From positions 1 through 64,000 of the forward strand of contig JAGHZU010000012.1 in the NCBI GenBank assembly GCA_017745235.1: a stretch of 64,000 nucleotides of DNA, given 5' to 3'. Below, in pieces: positions 48,742 through 57,984 of the stretch (the stretch's first letter is position 1; each line of letters starts with the position of its first letter). Made by a program: the position numbers and the translations under genes. Source of the stretch: Caulobacter sp. Lineage in GTDB: Bacteria > Pseudomonadota > Alphaproteobacteria > Caulobacterales > Caulobacteraceae. A model generated the notes under the pieces. It was given only the letters and a program-made list of their open reading frames with translations, was not told where the DNA came from and searched no databases.

Positions 48742-49158
48742 TTAGCGACGCGAGCCGTAGTAGCCGCCGTTGTAACGGTCGTTTCCGTAGCCGTAGCCGC
48801 TGCCGTAGCGGTCGCCGCGATAGCCGTAGCCGTTGCGGTCGCCGTAGTAGCTGGTGTCGCGATAGTCGCGGTTGCGATAACCGTCGCGATAGCCGTAGCG
48901 ACGATCGTAGCGGTCGTAACGGTCGCCGTGGCCGCTGGCCGCGCCCAGGGCCGCGCCGGCCACCGCGCCGATGGCGACGGCCTCGCCCTTGCCGTCGCCC
49001 AGGGCCGCGCCGGCGATGCCGCCGATCACGGCGCCCAGGATGGCGCGCTCGGCCTTGTTGTTGCGGTCGCCGGCGAAGGCGCTCGAGGCGGGGACGATCA
49101 GGGCGCCGGCCACGGTCGCGGCGACGGCGATCTTCGAGAACTTACCAAAGGTCTTCAT
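48742..49158 (-). CDS. Glycine-zipper protein with Tyr/Arg/Gly-rich tail
   Basis: 138 aa. A signal peptide (KIAVAATVAGALIVPASSAFAG) leads to a glycine-zipper hairpin (ILGAVIGGIAGAALGDGKGEAVAIGAVAGAALGAASG, about 39-78). A C-terminal tail follows with many Y, R, D and G residues (RYDRRYGYRDG, NRDYRDTSYYGDRNGYGYRGDRY). The zipper is like the 17-kDa-antigen/2TM family found in outer membranes. Shares the tail style with the 54814 gene. No known function. Own terminator downstream. Confidence 0.82.
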   Translation of the reverse strand: MKTFGKFSKIAVAATVAGALIVPASSAFAGDRNNKAERAILGAVIGGIAGAALGDGKGEAVAIGAVAGAALGAASGHGDRYDRYDRRYGYRDGYRNRDYRDTSYYGDRNGYGYRGDRYGSGYGYGNDRYNGGYYGSRR

Positions 49159-49290
49159 GGCCTTAGCTCCTGCGAGCGGCGCGGGTCCCGGAAGAGCCCG
49201 GTGCGTCGCTGTTGAAGCCTTTGTCGCATTCTCGCCTTGAACCCGACCTGAACGCCGCTGTTCAGGTTCCCGTCATGTTCGCCCGGCGTC

Positions 49291-50238
49291 CTACCCGGCC
49301 GGATGAGGCTGGGCCGAGGGGTGGTGCAGGCGCACCGACCACAGCACTCCCGCCAGCATCAGGACGATCGCCGCTCCCTCCAGCAGGTGCGGCCAGCGCC
49401 CCTCGTGCAGGAAGCCGTAGAGCAGCGCGAACAGGGTCTCGAACACGATCAGCTGGCCCGAGAGGCTGAGCGGCAGCAGGCGGCTGGCGTTGTTCCACAG
49501 CCCGTTGCCGATCACCGACGCGCCGATCGCCACCGCGAAACTGACGATCCAGAACCAGCCCCAGGCCGAAGCGCCGTGGGCCGCCCGGCCGCCCATGAAC
49601 GCGGGGACCACCAGCACCAGCGACAGCATGCCCGTGGCCAGGCCCGTCAGCAGCGACCACTCGTGGCTGCTGAACTTGGGCGTGGCGGCCAGGCGCCGAG
49701 CGTTCCACACGGCGTAGACGGTCCATACGGCCAGGGCCAGGGTCGCGCCCAGCACGCCCAGGACCAGCTTGCCGACCGGCACGTCCGAAGGGGTGGCGAA
49801 CACCGCCACGTTGATGCAGACGCCGCCCGCGACGATCAGGGCCAGGGGCGCGGCCAGCGTCCGCAGGGGCGTGCCCTCGCCCGGCTTGGCGCCGACCAGG
49901 GTGATGGTCACGGGCAGAAGGCCGATGATCAGCGAGGCCAGGGCCACGCCCGCCGTCTGCACCGCCACGGCCAGGCCGACATAGTAGATCAGGTTGCCCA
50001 GCAGGCTCAGCAGGATCAGGTCGCGCCAGTCCCGCCCGTCCATCCGCGACATCACCGAGCGCCAGCCGGGCGCCAGCAGCACGGCGGCGGCCAGGCCGTA
50101 GGCGATGTATCGCCCGGCCGTCATCTGCAGCGGCGTGAAGTCGCCCAGCAGTTTCGGAGCGAGGAACACCCCGCCCCAGAACGCGCCGGCGACGAGACCG
50201 CAGATCAGGCCAAGGATGAGGTTGCGGGACTGGATCAT
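49291..50238 (-). CDS. EamA-family (DMT) transporter
   Basis: 315 aa with about ten helices, two EamA repeats (LILGLICGLVAGAFWGGVFLAPKLLGDFTPLQMTAGRYIAYGLAAAVLL and LVLGVLGATLALAVWTVYAVWNARRL). A drug/metabolite exporter of unknown substrate. The AraC-type gene lies 67 bp upstream on the same strand and could control it. Confidence 0.88.
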   Translation of the reverse strand: MIQSRNLILGLICGLVAGAFWGGVFLAPKLLGDFTPLQMTAGRYIAYGLAAAVLLAPGWRSVMSRMDGRDWRDLILLSLLGNLIYYVGLAVAVQTAGVALASLIIGLLPVTITLVGAKPGEGTPLRTLAAPLALIVAGGVCINVAVFATPSDVPVGKLVLGVLGATLALAVWTVYAVWNARRLAATPKFSSHEWSLLTGLATGMLSLVLVVPAFMGGRAAHGASAWGWFWIVSFAVAIGASVIGNGLWNNASRLLPLSLSGQLIVFETLFALLYGFLHEGRWPHLLEGAAIVLMLAGVLWSVRLHHPSAQPHPAG

Positions 50239-50305
50239 CCGCCGGGGTTAGCAGAGCCGAACCGCGAACGCTTGGCGAAAGCTCCCGAAGCCTGGGTGGA
50301 AACTC

Positions 50306-51049
50306 CTAGCCTCGCCCCCTGCGCCAGGCGGCGGGGGTGACGCCCAGGCGGGCCTTCATCGCGCGGGTCAGCACGCCCTGGTCGGCGTGGCCGGTGCGCA
50401 CGGCGATCTCGGCGATCGACAGGGCGCTGTCGGCCAGGAGACGCTGGGCCGCGCGCAGGCGGGTCTCGGCCAGGGCCGCGTGGGGCGTCTTGCCGTAGGC
50501 GCGGGCGAAGTGTTCGAAGAAGCGGCTCTGGCTCATGCCGGCCTCGGCGGCGAGGTCGGCGACGGTCAGGGGGCGGGCGAAGTCTCGATCGATCAGGGCG
50601 GCGGCGCGGGCCAGGCGCGGATCGGCGCTCGGGGGTCCGCCAGCCGCCAGGGCCCGCAGCAGCAGCGGCGCCCACAGGGCCGCCACCTCGTCCTCCACCT
50701 GGCGCGCCGCATCGCCGCAGACGAAGTCCAGCAGGCCGCGCACCGGGGCGTTGACCGGCAGGAAGGTCCGCTGGCGCAGGGCCTCGAACGGAGCGAACAG
50801 GGACGAGCCGATATCGGCCACCACGAACAGGTTGTCGCCCTCGGCGGCGAAGGCGTGACGGGCGCCGCTGGGAACCAGCACCGCCTGCCCGGCCTGGACC
50901 CGACCTCCGCGTCCGTCGACCTCCATCTCCAGCACGCCCCGGCGCGGCAGGACGATCTGATCGAAATCGTCATGGGCGTGGGCTTCGCCATCGGCCCCGT
51001 AGCGGCGGAGCGAAAGCTGGGCGGGGCGGCCGTTCAGTCCCTCGTCCAT
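50306..51049 (-). CDS. AraC-family regulator with cupin sensor domain
   Basis: 247 aa. N-terminal cupin-like domain (DDFDQIVLPRRGVLEMEVDGRGGRVQAGQAVLVPSGARHAFAAEGDN). The C-terminal two-helix AraC domain is FARPLTVADLAAEAGMSQSRFFEHFARAYGKTPHAALAETRLRAAQRLLADSALSIAEIAVRTGHADQGVLTRAMKARLGVTPAAW. It probably controls the downstream EamA exporter. ATG 51047-51049, the longer frame is not needed. Confidence 0.87.
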   Translation of the reverse strand: MDEGLNGRPAQLSLRRYGADGEAHAHDDFDQIVLPRRGVLEMEVDGRGGRVQAGQAVLVPSGARHAFAAEGDNLFVVADIGSSLFAPFEALRQRTFLPVNAPVRGLLDFVCGDAARQVEDEVAALWAPLLLRALAAGGPPSADPRLARAAALIDRDFARPLTVADLAAEAGMSQSRFFEHFARAYGKTPHAALAETRLRAAQRLLADSALSIAEIAVRTGHADQGVLTRAMKARLGVTPAAWRRGRG

Positions 51050-51069
51050 GCCCTGCCCTTCCTTCTCCG

Positions 51070-51531
51070 TCAGCCGTGCCCCGGAAGGGCCAGCGGCTCG
51101 CTGATCACCGAGACCAACTGCTTGGCCTGCTCGACCGCGCCCTCGATGTCGCGCTCGATGAACGCCACCTCGGCGTCCGTCAGAGGATGTGGTGCGGCGA
51201 TGACCTCGCGCAAATAGGCGCGCTTCTCGGGCTCGGTCATCGTCCACCAGCCGACGGTGTGGCCTTCCTCGATGATGGCGTCGCCCATGGCCAGCAGGTC
51301 GTCCTCGTCGAAGATCGGACGGCCGGGCTTTTCCGGGAACCACTGGCCCTCGTCGGGCAGCACCCGGTCCAGCTTGCGCAGCAGGGCCGCCAGCCAGGGG
51401 CTGATCAGCAGCGGCTTCTCGTAGCCGTCGCCGAACTTGGCCCGCAGCAGCAGGTCGTAGAGCAGCTCCAGCCCGGCCTCGCCCTCGAAGGTGACGGACT
51501 TCTTCTCGGGATCGAAATGGAAGACCGACAT
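51070..51531 (-). CDS. Conserved-looking 153-aa hypothetical protein
   Basis: MSVFHFDPEKKSVTFEGEAG..., with mostly helical sequence (ELLYDLLLRAKFGDGYEKPLLISPWLAALLRKLDR, AIIEEGHTVGWWTMTEPEKRAYLREVIAAPHPLTDAEVAFIERDIEGAVEQAKQLVSVI). No family was recognised and no signal or membrane segment seen. AGGAGCC precedes ATG 51529-51531. It lies just upstream of the AraC gene (20 bp), so may share its transcript. Confidence 0.6.
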   Translation of the reverse strand: MSVFHFDPEKKSVTFEGEAGLELLYDLLLRAKFGDGYEKPLLISPWLAALLRKLDRVLPDEGQWFPEKPGRPIFDEDDLLAMGDAIIEEGHTVGWWTMTEPEKRAYLREVIAAPHPLTDAEVAFIERDIEGAVEQAKQLVSVISEPLALPGHG

Positions 51532-51589
51532 GGAGGCTCCTGGATGGGATTCGAAGCCTTTCATAACGTCCGAACGCGACGTTTAGCTA

Positions 51590-51660
51590 ACGCCGCCTCC
51601 GGCCCTTCGGGCAGATGCTCCCCTTTTACGGGGAGCTGGCCCGAAGCCGACCGAGGAGGT
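51590..51660. repeat. Dispersed palindromic element downstream of lysC
   Basis: Central hairpin GCTCCCC-TTTTAC-GGGGAGC (51617-51636). The 16-mer CGGGCAGATGCTCCCC (51608-51623) is the exact reverse complement of 39677-39692. It abuts the lysC stop, so it may terminate the lysC transcript; the T run inside the loop is on the plus strand. Confidence 0.6.
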
Positions 51661-51662
51661 CT

Positions 51663-52910
51663 CTAGAGCTGGTCCAGCCCGTAGGCCGCGTGCAGGGCGC
51701 GCACGGCCAGTTCGGTGTAGGCCGCGTCGATCAGGACCGAGATCTTGATCTCCGAGGTCGAGATGACCTGGATGTTGATGTTCTTCTCGGCCAGGGCCTG
51801 GAACATCGACTGGGCCACGCCGGCGTGCGAGCGCATGCCCACGCCGATCACCGACACCTTGGCCACGTCCTCGTTCACGGCCACGTCCTCGAAGCCGATC
51901 TCCTTCTGGGCCTGGCGGACGATCTCGACGGCGCGGACGGCGTCGCGCTTGCCGACGGTGAACTCCATGTTGGCGGTGTCTGCGCTGCGGGCGCGCGACT
52001 GCACGATCATGTCGACGTTCACATTGGCGTCGGCCAGGCGGCCGAAGATCTGCGAGGACACGCCCGGATGGTCGGGCAGGCCCAGCAGGGTGATCTTGGC
52101 TTCGTCGCGGCTATAGGCGACGCCCGAGACGATGCGCTTTTCCATGATTTCTTCCTCGTCGCAGACGATCGTACCTTGGCCGGGGGCTTCACCCGGCTCG
52201 ACGAAACTCGACAGCACCCGCACCGGGACGCGATGGGCCATGGCCATCTCGACCGAGCGGGTCTGCAGCACCTTGGCCCCCAGCGAGGCCATTTCCAGCA
52301 TTTCCTCGTAGCTGATCTTGGCCAGGCGCTTGGCCTTGCTCTCGATCCGGGGGTCGGTCGTATAGACCCCGTCCACGTCGGTGTAGATGTCGCAGTCGCC
52401 CTTCACCGCCGCGGCGATGGCCACGGCGCTGGTGTCCGAGCCGCCACGGCCCAGGGTGGTGATGCGGCGATTGGGGGTCACGCCCTGGAAGCCGGCGATC
52501 ACGGCGATCTCGCCGGCCTCGAAGCAGGCCTCGAGGTTCTCCGGCGGAATCTCCTCGATCCGGGCGCGGCCGTGGGCGTCGTCGGTGATGATCGGCACCT
52601 GCCAGCCCAGGAACGAGCGGGCCTTGTGGCCCATGTTGCGCAGGGTCATGGCCAGCAGGCCGGCGGTGACCTGCTCGCCCGAGGCGACGACGGCGTCGTA
52701 CTCGTCGTCCGACTCCGGAATCCCTTGCGCCGCACGGCCTGCGCCGTCGGTCCAGGCCACCAGTTCGTTGGTCTTGCCCGACATCGCCGAGACGACCACC
52801 GCCACCTGCTTGCCGGTCGCGACCTCGGCGGCGACCAGGCGCGCCACCCGGCGGATGCGCTCCAGGTCGGCCACCGAGGTGCCGCCGAACTTCATCACCA
52901 GACGTGACAC
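51663..52910 (-). CDS. lysC: Aspartate kinase
   Basis: 415 aa. Kinase motifs [28 protein letters not shown] and [17 protein letters not shown]. Two C-terminal ACT domains ([75 protein letters not shown]). First step of the aspartate pathway, with lysine/threonine feedback expected from the ACT pair. Confidence 0.95.
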   Translation of the reverse strand: MSRLVMKFGGTSVADLERIRRVARLVAAEVATGKQVAVVVSAMSGKTNELVAWTDGAGRAAQGIPESDDEYDAVVASGEQVTAGLLAMTLRNMGHKARSFLGWQVPIITDDAHGRARIEEIPPENLEACFEAGEIAVIAGFQGVTPNRRITTLGRGGSDTSAVAIAAAVKGDCDIYTDVDGVYTTDPRIESKAKRLAKISYEEMLEMASLGAKVLQTRSVEMAMAHRVPVRVLSSFVEPGEAPGQGTIVCDEEEIMEKRIVSGVAYSRDEAKITLLGLPDHPGVSSQIFGRLADANVNVDMIVQSRARSADTANMEFTVGKRDAVRAVEIVRQAQKEIGFEDVAVNEDVAKVSVIGVGMRSHAGVAQSMFQALAEKNINIQVISTSEIKISVLIDAAYTELAVRALHAAYGLDQL

Positions 52911-53025
52911 GTGCCTACCACCTCAAAAACCGGTCAATTCTTGCGCGGATCGGGGCGCTACGCCCCCGCTTGCGCAAGCCGCCGCCTTCTAGCGACCTTG
53001 ATGCGGCGCCGCAATGCTCCCCGCG

Positions 53026-53853
53026 TTATTTTCGGGCCGCGGAAGCGTCCGGGACCGGAGGAACCCTGACCGCCACCACCTGCCGGGTGGCGCGGTTGAC
53101 GCCCCACAGCACGCGCCTGTCGTACGGGTCCCAGGCGATGGCCTGCCCCTCGAACGGAATCGCCAGGGTGGCGACCAGATCCAGGGTCGAGCCGCCCCGC
53201 GTCGGGATGGCCAGGGCGTAGAGTTCGGGCCGGTCATGGCCGGTGACGTACAGCAGTCCGTCGTCGCCGAAGCCGCCGCCCGAACTGCTCCTGGGCGCCA
53301 TGCGCTCCAGCACCGCCTCCGGCAGCATCCAGCCTCCGACGCGCCGCCACTGGTCGTCGAACTTCACCAGCGTGGTCCAGCGATGGTCGCGGCCCGGCTC
53401 GCCGCCCTTGGCGTCGTAATTGGCGAACATCGCCCACCAGAAGCCGTCGTGACGATCGACCCAGGTCAGGGAGCCGATCCCCGGTCCCAGGGCGATCGTT
53501 CGCTTGTGGGTCATCTTCACCGGATCGAAGACTTCGACGGCGCTGGTCTGCGGCACGGCGGGATAGTTCGAACCGGCGCAGACCAGTTCGCCGCCGGCGA
53601 CCAGGCAGGCGTTCAGGTGGGGAAACCGGGCCGGGTCGCCCTTCCACTCGGCCTGCCTGACGCCGCTGGTCTTGTCGTAGCGGGCGATGGTCCCGTTATC
53701 GATGGCGTAGAGGTGAGCCTTGTCCGCCGCCACGCCCTGGTTGGCCTCGGGCGCGTCCAGACGGCGGACCTCGACGGTCTTCAGGGCGGGCTCCTGGGCG
53801 AGGGCCGGCGCGCCCAGGGTCGACAGGGCGACGGCCAGCATCAACGACTTCAT
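53026..53853 (-). CDS. Exported beta-propeller-like protein, function unknown
   Basis: 275 aa with a signal peptide (LMLAVALSTLGAPALAQ). The body has repeated beta-strand patterns with GxxLYAIDNGTIARYD, GGELVCAGSNY, SLTWVDRHDGFWWAMFANY, DGLLYVTGHDRPELYAL and AIAWDPYDRRVLWGVNR, like a small propeller. No catalytic motif was recognised. It is divergent from ubiG, with 77 bp between. Confidence 0.7.
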   Translation of the reverse strand: MKSLMLAVALSTLGAPALAQEPALKTVEVRRLDAPEANQGVAADKAHLYAIDNGTIARYDKTSGVRQAEWKGDPARFPHLNACLVAGGELVCAGSNYPAVPQTSAVEVFDPVKMTHKRTIALGPGIGSLTWVDRHDGFWWAMFANYDAKGGEPGRDHRWTTLVKFDDQWRRVGGWMLPEAVLERMAPRSSSGGGFGDDGLLYVTGHDRPELYALAIPTRGGSTLDLVATLAIPFEGQAIAWDPYDRRVLWGVNRATRQVVAVRVPPVPDASAARK

Positions 53854-53930
53854 CGGCTTTCCCTCCAGGCGAGACCCAGACTCTAGCCCGGTCTCTAGCC
53901 CGGGCGCATGCGGGGCTTTAGATAGGCATC

Positions 53931-54686
53931 ATGACGAACACCACCTCTACGCCCTCCTGGAGCATCGACCCCGCCGACGTGGCGCGGTTCTCGGCCATCG
54001 CGGCCGAGTGGTGGGACCCCAAGGGCAAGTTCGCGCCCCTGCACGTGTTCAATCCCTGCCGTCTGGCCTTCATCCGCGAGGAGGCCCTGGCCCGCTTCGA
54101 TCGCGACGGCGGCCAGCGCGCGCCGTTCGAGGGGCTGAAGCTGCTGGATATCGGCTGCGGCGGCGGGCTGCTGAGCGAGCCCATGGCCCGCCTGGGCTTC
54201 GAGGTGACGGCCGTCGACGCTTCGGAAAACAACATCAAGACCGCCGCCGCCCACGCCGCCGAACAGGGCCTGACGATCGGCTACCGTCCCGCCACCGCCG
54301 AACAGCTGCTGGCCGAGGGCGTAGGGCCGTTCGACGTGGTGCTGACCATGGAGGTCATCGAGCACGTGGCCGATCCGGGCGAGTTCCTGCGCACCTGTTC
54401 GCGCCTGCTGGCGCCCGGCGGGCTGATGATCGTGGCCACCCTTAACCGCACGCTCAAGGCCCTGGCCCTGGCCAAGATCGGCGCCGAGTACGTTCTGCGC
54501 TGGGTGCCGCCGGGCACCCACGAGTGGAAGCAGTTCCTCAAGCCCGACGAGCTTCGCGCCTTCCTGGCGGCCGAGCCGGTGACCCTGCACGGCCCGTTCG
54601 GCGTGGCCTACAACCCCCTGAGCGGCCGCTGGAGCCGTTCGGCCGACGTCGACATCAACTACATGATGACCGTGACCAAGGACTGA
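53931..54686 (+). CDS. ubiG: Ubiquinone biosynthesis O-methyltransferase UbiG
   Basis: 251 aa. SAM motif [19 protein letters not shown], and the UbiG signature ([49 protein letters not shown]). Methylates two ring hydroxyls in ubiquinone synthesis. The ATG follows TTTAGATAGGCATC, so a nearly leaderless mRNA is possible. Confidence 0.94.
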   Translation: MTNTTSTPSWSIDPADVARFSAIAAEWWDPKGKFAPLHVFNPCRLAFIREEALARFDRDGGQRAPFEGLKLLDIGCGGGLLSEPMARLGFEVTAVDASENNIKTAAAHAAEQGLTIGYRPATAEQLLAEGVGPFDVVLTMEVIEHVADPGEFLRTCSRLLAPGGLMIVATLNRTLKALALAKIGAEYVLRWVPPGTHEWKQFLKPDELRAFLAAEPVTLHGPFGVAYNPLSGRWSRSADVDINYMMTVTKD

Positions 54687-54813
54687 GGCGTCCGCGCCCG
54701 CCGCCCGACGGAACCTGAGCCGTCCCAGCGTTTTATCTAAGCAGGGACATTCAGGATCGGCGGTCGCCGCGGGGCGCCGGCCGTCGATCCGTTCGTCGGA
54801 ACGGAGACCTTCC

Positions 54814-55884
54814 ATGACCTTCAAGTCCACAGCGTGGGCGATGGCGTCGGCCCTCGCCTTGAGCGCCCCCATGCTGGCGCCGCCCGCCTTCGCCCAATCA
54901 GACCCCTACCCGTCGGGCGCCACCTATCAGCAGCGCATGGACGCCTACAGCGACCAGCGCTCAACCTACGACCAGCGCGCGGCCGACTATCGCGACCAGC
55001 AGCAGGACTACGAGCGCCAGCGCGCCGACTACCTGCGGGCCAAGGCCGACTACGACCGTCGCTACGGCTCGGGCGCCTATGATCGCCGCTACCCCGACTA
55101 CGCCTCGCGCTACGACAGCCCGAACTATTCGAGCCCTGCCTATCCCAGTTCCGGCGCCTATTATGGCGAGCAGGCCGCCTTCGATCGCGACCGCCAAAAT
55201 TACGAGGACGCCCGCCGCGACTACGACCGCCGCTACGGCTATGGCGCCTACGATCGCCGCTATCCGGACCAGGCCCAGCGCTTCAGCCTCGACGGCCGGT
55301 CCTATGGCGGCAACAGCGACTATCTGAGCCAGCGCGCCCAATACGAGCGCGACCGCGCCGACTACGAACGCGCCCGGGCCGATTACGACCGCCGCTACGG
55401 ATCCGGGGCCTATGACCGCCGCTACCCCGACTACGCCTCGCGCTACACCTCGCCCTACGCCGGCGATTACGGCTACGACGCCTCGTACCGCGACAACTGC
55501 CGTTCGGACGCCAAGAAGAACGCCACGGCCGGCGGGGTGATCGGCGCCCTGGTGGGCGCGGTGGCGGGCTCCAACATCGCCGCCCGCAACGCCAAGCCCG
55601 AAGGCACGGTTCTGGGCGCCCTGGTCGGCGCGGGCATCGGCGCGGGCATCGGCAACGCCTCGACCAAGGCCCGCTGCGACACCTCCGGCCAATACTGGAC
55701 CTATGACGACACCGTGCCCTACCGCGAAAGCAGCCGCTATCGCGCAAGCTCCGGCGCCGTCTACGACAACTACAGCCGGCGCTGCCGCCTGGCTCCGGCC
55801 GACACCGACTACAACGGCCGCGTCGAGACCCGCTACGTGCGCGTCTGCCCCGACTCGCAGGGCCGCTACCGCGTCGAGGGCTGA
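54814..55884 (+). CDS. Exported Tyr/Arg-repeat glycine-zipper protein
   Basis: 356 aa. Signal peptide about 1-27 (SALALSAPMLAPPAFAQ). A region rich in Tyr, Arg, Asp and Ala (about 40-225) contains three 21-residue repeats of the form YDRRYG-x-GAYDRRYPD at residues 80-100, 137-157 and 191-211. A glycine-zipper stretch (about 239-281: ATAGGVIGALVGAVAGS..., VLGALVGAGIGAGIGNAS) follows. Four Cys residues in the C-terminal part (C229, C288, C324, C345) may form disulfides. Likely outer-membrane attached. A similar tail is seen at 48742. Confidence 0.85.
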   Translation: MTFKSTAWAMASALALSAPMLAPPAFAQSDPYPSGATYQQRMDAYSDQRSTYDQRAADYRDQQQDYERQRADYLRAKADYDRRYGSGAYDRRYPDYASRYDSPNYSSPAYPSSGAYYGEQAAFDRDRQNYEDARRDYDRRYGYGAYDRRYPDQAQRFSLDGRSYGGNSDYLSQRAQYERDRADYERARADYDRRYGSGAYDRRYPDYASRYTSPYAGDYGYDASYRDNCRSDAKKNATAGGVIGALVGAVAGSNIAARNAKPEGTVLGALVGAGIGAGIGNASTKARCDTSGQYWTYDDTVPYRESSRYRASSGAVYDNYSRRCRLAPADTDYNGRVETRYVRVCPDSQGRYRVEG

Positions 55885-56033
55885 GGACCGAGGCAAGGCG
55901 GCCGGGTCGCGGCGGCCGCCTTCGTCCGTCCATTCAGGCCCCATTCAGGTCGAAAGTCCGAGACTGCTTGAACCCAATCAGAGCTTGAGCGTTCTAAGCG
56001 CTCGAGGAACCACAAGAAGAATTGGAGGCCGCC

Positions 56034-56345
56034 ATGCGCGTCCAACTTAAGACTCTCGCCGTCGTCGTCGCCCTGGGCTTCACAGCGTCCACCGTGGCGG
56101 TGACCGCCGCCGAAGCCCAGACCCGCCACAAGGTCTGGGTCTGCAAGAGCACCAAGAGCGATCGCAACAAGGGCACCGTGATCGGCGGCCTGACGGGCGG
56201 CACGCTGGGCGCGGTCGTCGCCGGCCATGGCGCCAAGACCGAGGGCGCGGTCCTCGGCGGCGTCGTCGGCGCGGTCGCGGGCAACCAGATCGCCAAGAAG
56301 AACTCCAAGAAGAAGAACTGCCACTACGAGTACCGCTACTACTAG
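56034..56345 (+). CDS. Small exported glycine-zipper protein
   Basis: 103 aa. Signal peptide (LAVVVALGFTASTVAVTAAEAQ), a conserved KVWVCKSTKSDRNKGTVIG segment, and the glycine-zipper hairpin (GGLTGGTLGAVVAGHGAKTEGAVLGGVVGAVAGNQIAKK). A final KKNCHYEYRYY ends in aromatic residues. GGAGG is 6 nt upstream of the ATG. Same orientation as the preceding repeat gene, 149 bp downstream. Confidence 0.83.
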   Translation: MRVQLKTLAVVVALGFTASTVAVTAAEAQTRHKVWVCKSTKSDRNKGTVIGGLTGGTLGAVVAGHGAKTEGAVLGGVVGAVAGNQIAKKNSKKKNCHYEYRYY

Positions 56346-56370
56346 GCGGTCACGCAGGGCTGGAAACGCG

Positions 56371-56400
56371 AAGGGCGCCGATCAGGGGATCGGCGCCCTT
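56371..56400. terminator. Bidirectional terminator
   Basis: AAGGGCGCCGATC and GATCGGCGCCCTT form a 13-bp stem with loop AGGG, between the convergent 56034 gene and DUF1178. Confidence 0.75.
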
Positions 56401-56423
56401 CCTCGTTTCGGGTGCGACACGCC

Positions 56424-56858
56424 TCAGTTGACCTCGGTCTTCTTGGGCGGGGCCGGGGGCAAGGGCGCGACGCGGACTCCATCCTCCACCAGGGCCTTGA
56501 CCTCCTGGGGCGTGGCCTCGCCGTAGATGCCGCGATCCTCCGAGCGTCCCTCGTGGATGTCGCGCGCCTCCTTGGCGAAGCGGTCGCCGACATAGTCGAA
56601 GTTCTCCTCGACCTGCCGCCGCACCTCGCCCATGGCGGTCATCATCATCTCGCGGACCTTGGGATCGACGGCCGGGCCCGACCGCTGGGCCTTCGTGCCA
56701 GCCACGGCGGGGGCCATGATCTGCTTGCGAACGCCCTTGGAGCCGCAGACGGGGCATTCCAGCAGGCCGCGCGCGGCCTGGTCGTCATAGTCGGACGACG
56801 AGCCGAACCAGCCTTCGAAGGCGTGGTCGTGGTCGCAGCTGAGCGCGTACTTGATCAT
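56424..56858 (-). CDS. DUF1178 protein
   Basis: 144 aa. Starts with the family pattern IKYALSCDHDHAFEGWFGSSSDYDDQAARGLLECPVCGSKGVRKQIMAP, with a CxxC that with the first Cys/His residues suggests a zinc site. The family is of unknown function but is usually next to the nitrilase gene, as here (15 bp downstream). Confidence 0.85.
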   Translation of the reverse strand: MIKYALSCDHDHAFEGWFGSSSDYDDQAARGLLECPVCGSKGVRKQIMAPAVAGTKAQRSGPAVDPKVREMMMTAMGEVRRQVEENFDYVGDRFAKEARDIHEGRSEDRGIYGEATPQEVKALVEDGVRVAPLPPAPPKKTEVN

Positions 56859-56873
56859 ACTGCTTAGATGGGG

Positions 56874-57701
56874 TCAGGGACCCGTGAATGCACGGGCGTT
56901 CTTGAGGGCCGGGATCGCAGCGCGGGCCTTGTCGGCGGCCGCCAGGTCGAGGTCGGCGATCAACACGCCCGGCTCGTCGTGGTCAAGCCCGGCGATCACC
57001 TCGCCCCACGGCCCCACCACGATCGAGCGGCCCCAGGTGCCGCGTCCGTCCTCGTGGAAACCGCCCTGAGCGGCGGCCAGCACGAACGAACCGGTCTCGA
57101 TGGCCCGGGCCCGCAGCAGGATCTCCCAGTGCGCCTCGCCCGTGGGCCGGGTGAAGGCGGCCGGGGCGGTGATCACCTTGGCCCCGCCCAGCGCCAGAGC
57201 CCGGTGAAGGGCCGGGAAGCGCATGTCGTAGCAGATGGTCAGGCCGAAGGCGGCCAGCGGGGTCTGGACCACCACCGCCCGCTCGCCCGGCTCGTAGGTG
57301 GCCGACTCGCGGGCCGTCTCGCCGGTGGGCAGGTCGACGTCGAACATGTGCAGCTTGTCGTAGGTCGCCACGATCGCGCCGGCCGGATCGATCAGCGCCT
57401 GGCGGTTGGCCGCCTTGCCGTCCTCGCGCACGACCAGGGCCGAGCCGACGTCGATCCACACGCCCAGCTCCCGGGCCAGGTCGCGCAGGCCCGAGACGAC
57501 GGGATCGCCCTCCAGCGACGTCAGGGTCGGCAGCAGCCTGGCGCGGTCCTTCTGCAGGACGTTCGTACACTCGGGCGTCAGGATGAACCGCGCTCCCTGC
57601 CTCGCCGCCTCGCGCACCAGGGGCGCGACGTGCGCCAGGGCCGCGGCGTGGGTCGCCGGGGTGCGAGTCTGGATCAGGCCGACGCACAGGAGGTCGCTCA
57701 T
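56874..57701 (-). CDS. Nitrilase-superfamily carbon-nitrogen hydrolase
   Basis: 275 aa. The catalytic triad is E44 (LTPECTN), K116 (YDKLHMFDVDL) and C157 (LTICYDMRFP). Close to the Nit family that repairs deaminated glutathione. Its start overlaps the grxC stop by 4 nt (ATGA). Confidence 0.9.
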   Translation of the reverse strand: MSDLLCVGLIQTRTPATHAAALAHVAPLVREAARQGARFILTPECTNVLQKDRARLLPTLTSLEGDPVVSGLRDLARELGVWIDVGSALVVREDGKAANRQALIDPAGAIVATYDKLHMFDVDLPTGETARESATYEPGERAVVVQTPLAAFGLTICYDMRFPALHRALALGGAKVITAPAAFTRPTGEAHWEILLRARAIETGSFVLAAAQGGFHEDGRGTWGRSIVVGPWGEVIAGLDHDEPGVLIADLDLAAADKARAAIPALKNARAFTGP

Positions 57702-57952
57702 GCGGCGAGCAGCGGGTCCAGCTTGCCCTCGCGCTCGAGGGCCATCATGTCGTCGCAGCCGCCGATGTGCTGATCGCCGACGAAGATCTGCGGGAACGTG
57801 GCGCGGCCGGACCGCTCCATCATCTCCTGGCGCAGCTTGGGATCCATGCCCGCCTCGATCTCGGTGAAGTCGGCGCCCTTATCGTTGAGCAGCTTCAGGG
57901 CGCGGGCGCAGTAGCCGCAGAACGGGCGGGTGTAGATGGTGACCTTGGCCAT
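57698..57952 (-). CDS. grxC: Glutaredoxin 3
   Basis: 84 aa. Active site CGYC at residues 12-15 (YTRPFCGYCARALKLL), plus the glutathione-binding TFPQIFVGDQHIGGCDDMMALE. Reduces disulfides with glutathione. Second gene of the comF-grxC-nitrilase-DUF1178 operon, with 32 bp to comF. Confidence 0.94.
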   Translation of the reverse strand: MAKVTIYTRPFCGYCARALKLLNDKGADFTEIEAGMDPKLRQEMMERSGRATFPQIFVGDQHIGGCDDMMALEREGKLDPLLAA

Positions 57953-57984
57953 GGGTGAATCCGTAACAGAACTCGTTTCCGTCC

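Noticed and set aside
55051..55446. The three YDRRYG repeats as a DNA-level tandem array or CRISPR
   Set aside because: They are spaced unevenly and in frame inside a gene with signal peptide; they are protein repeats.
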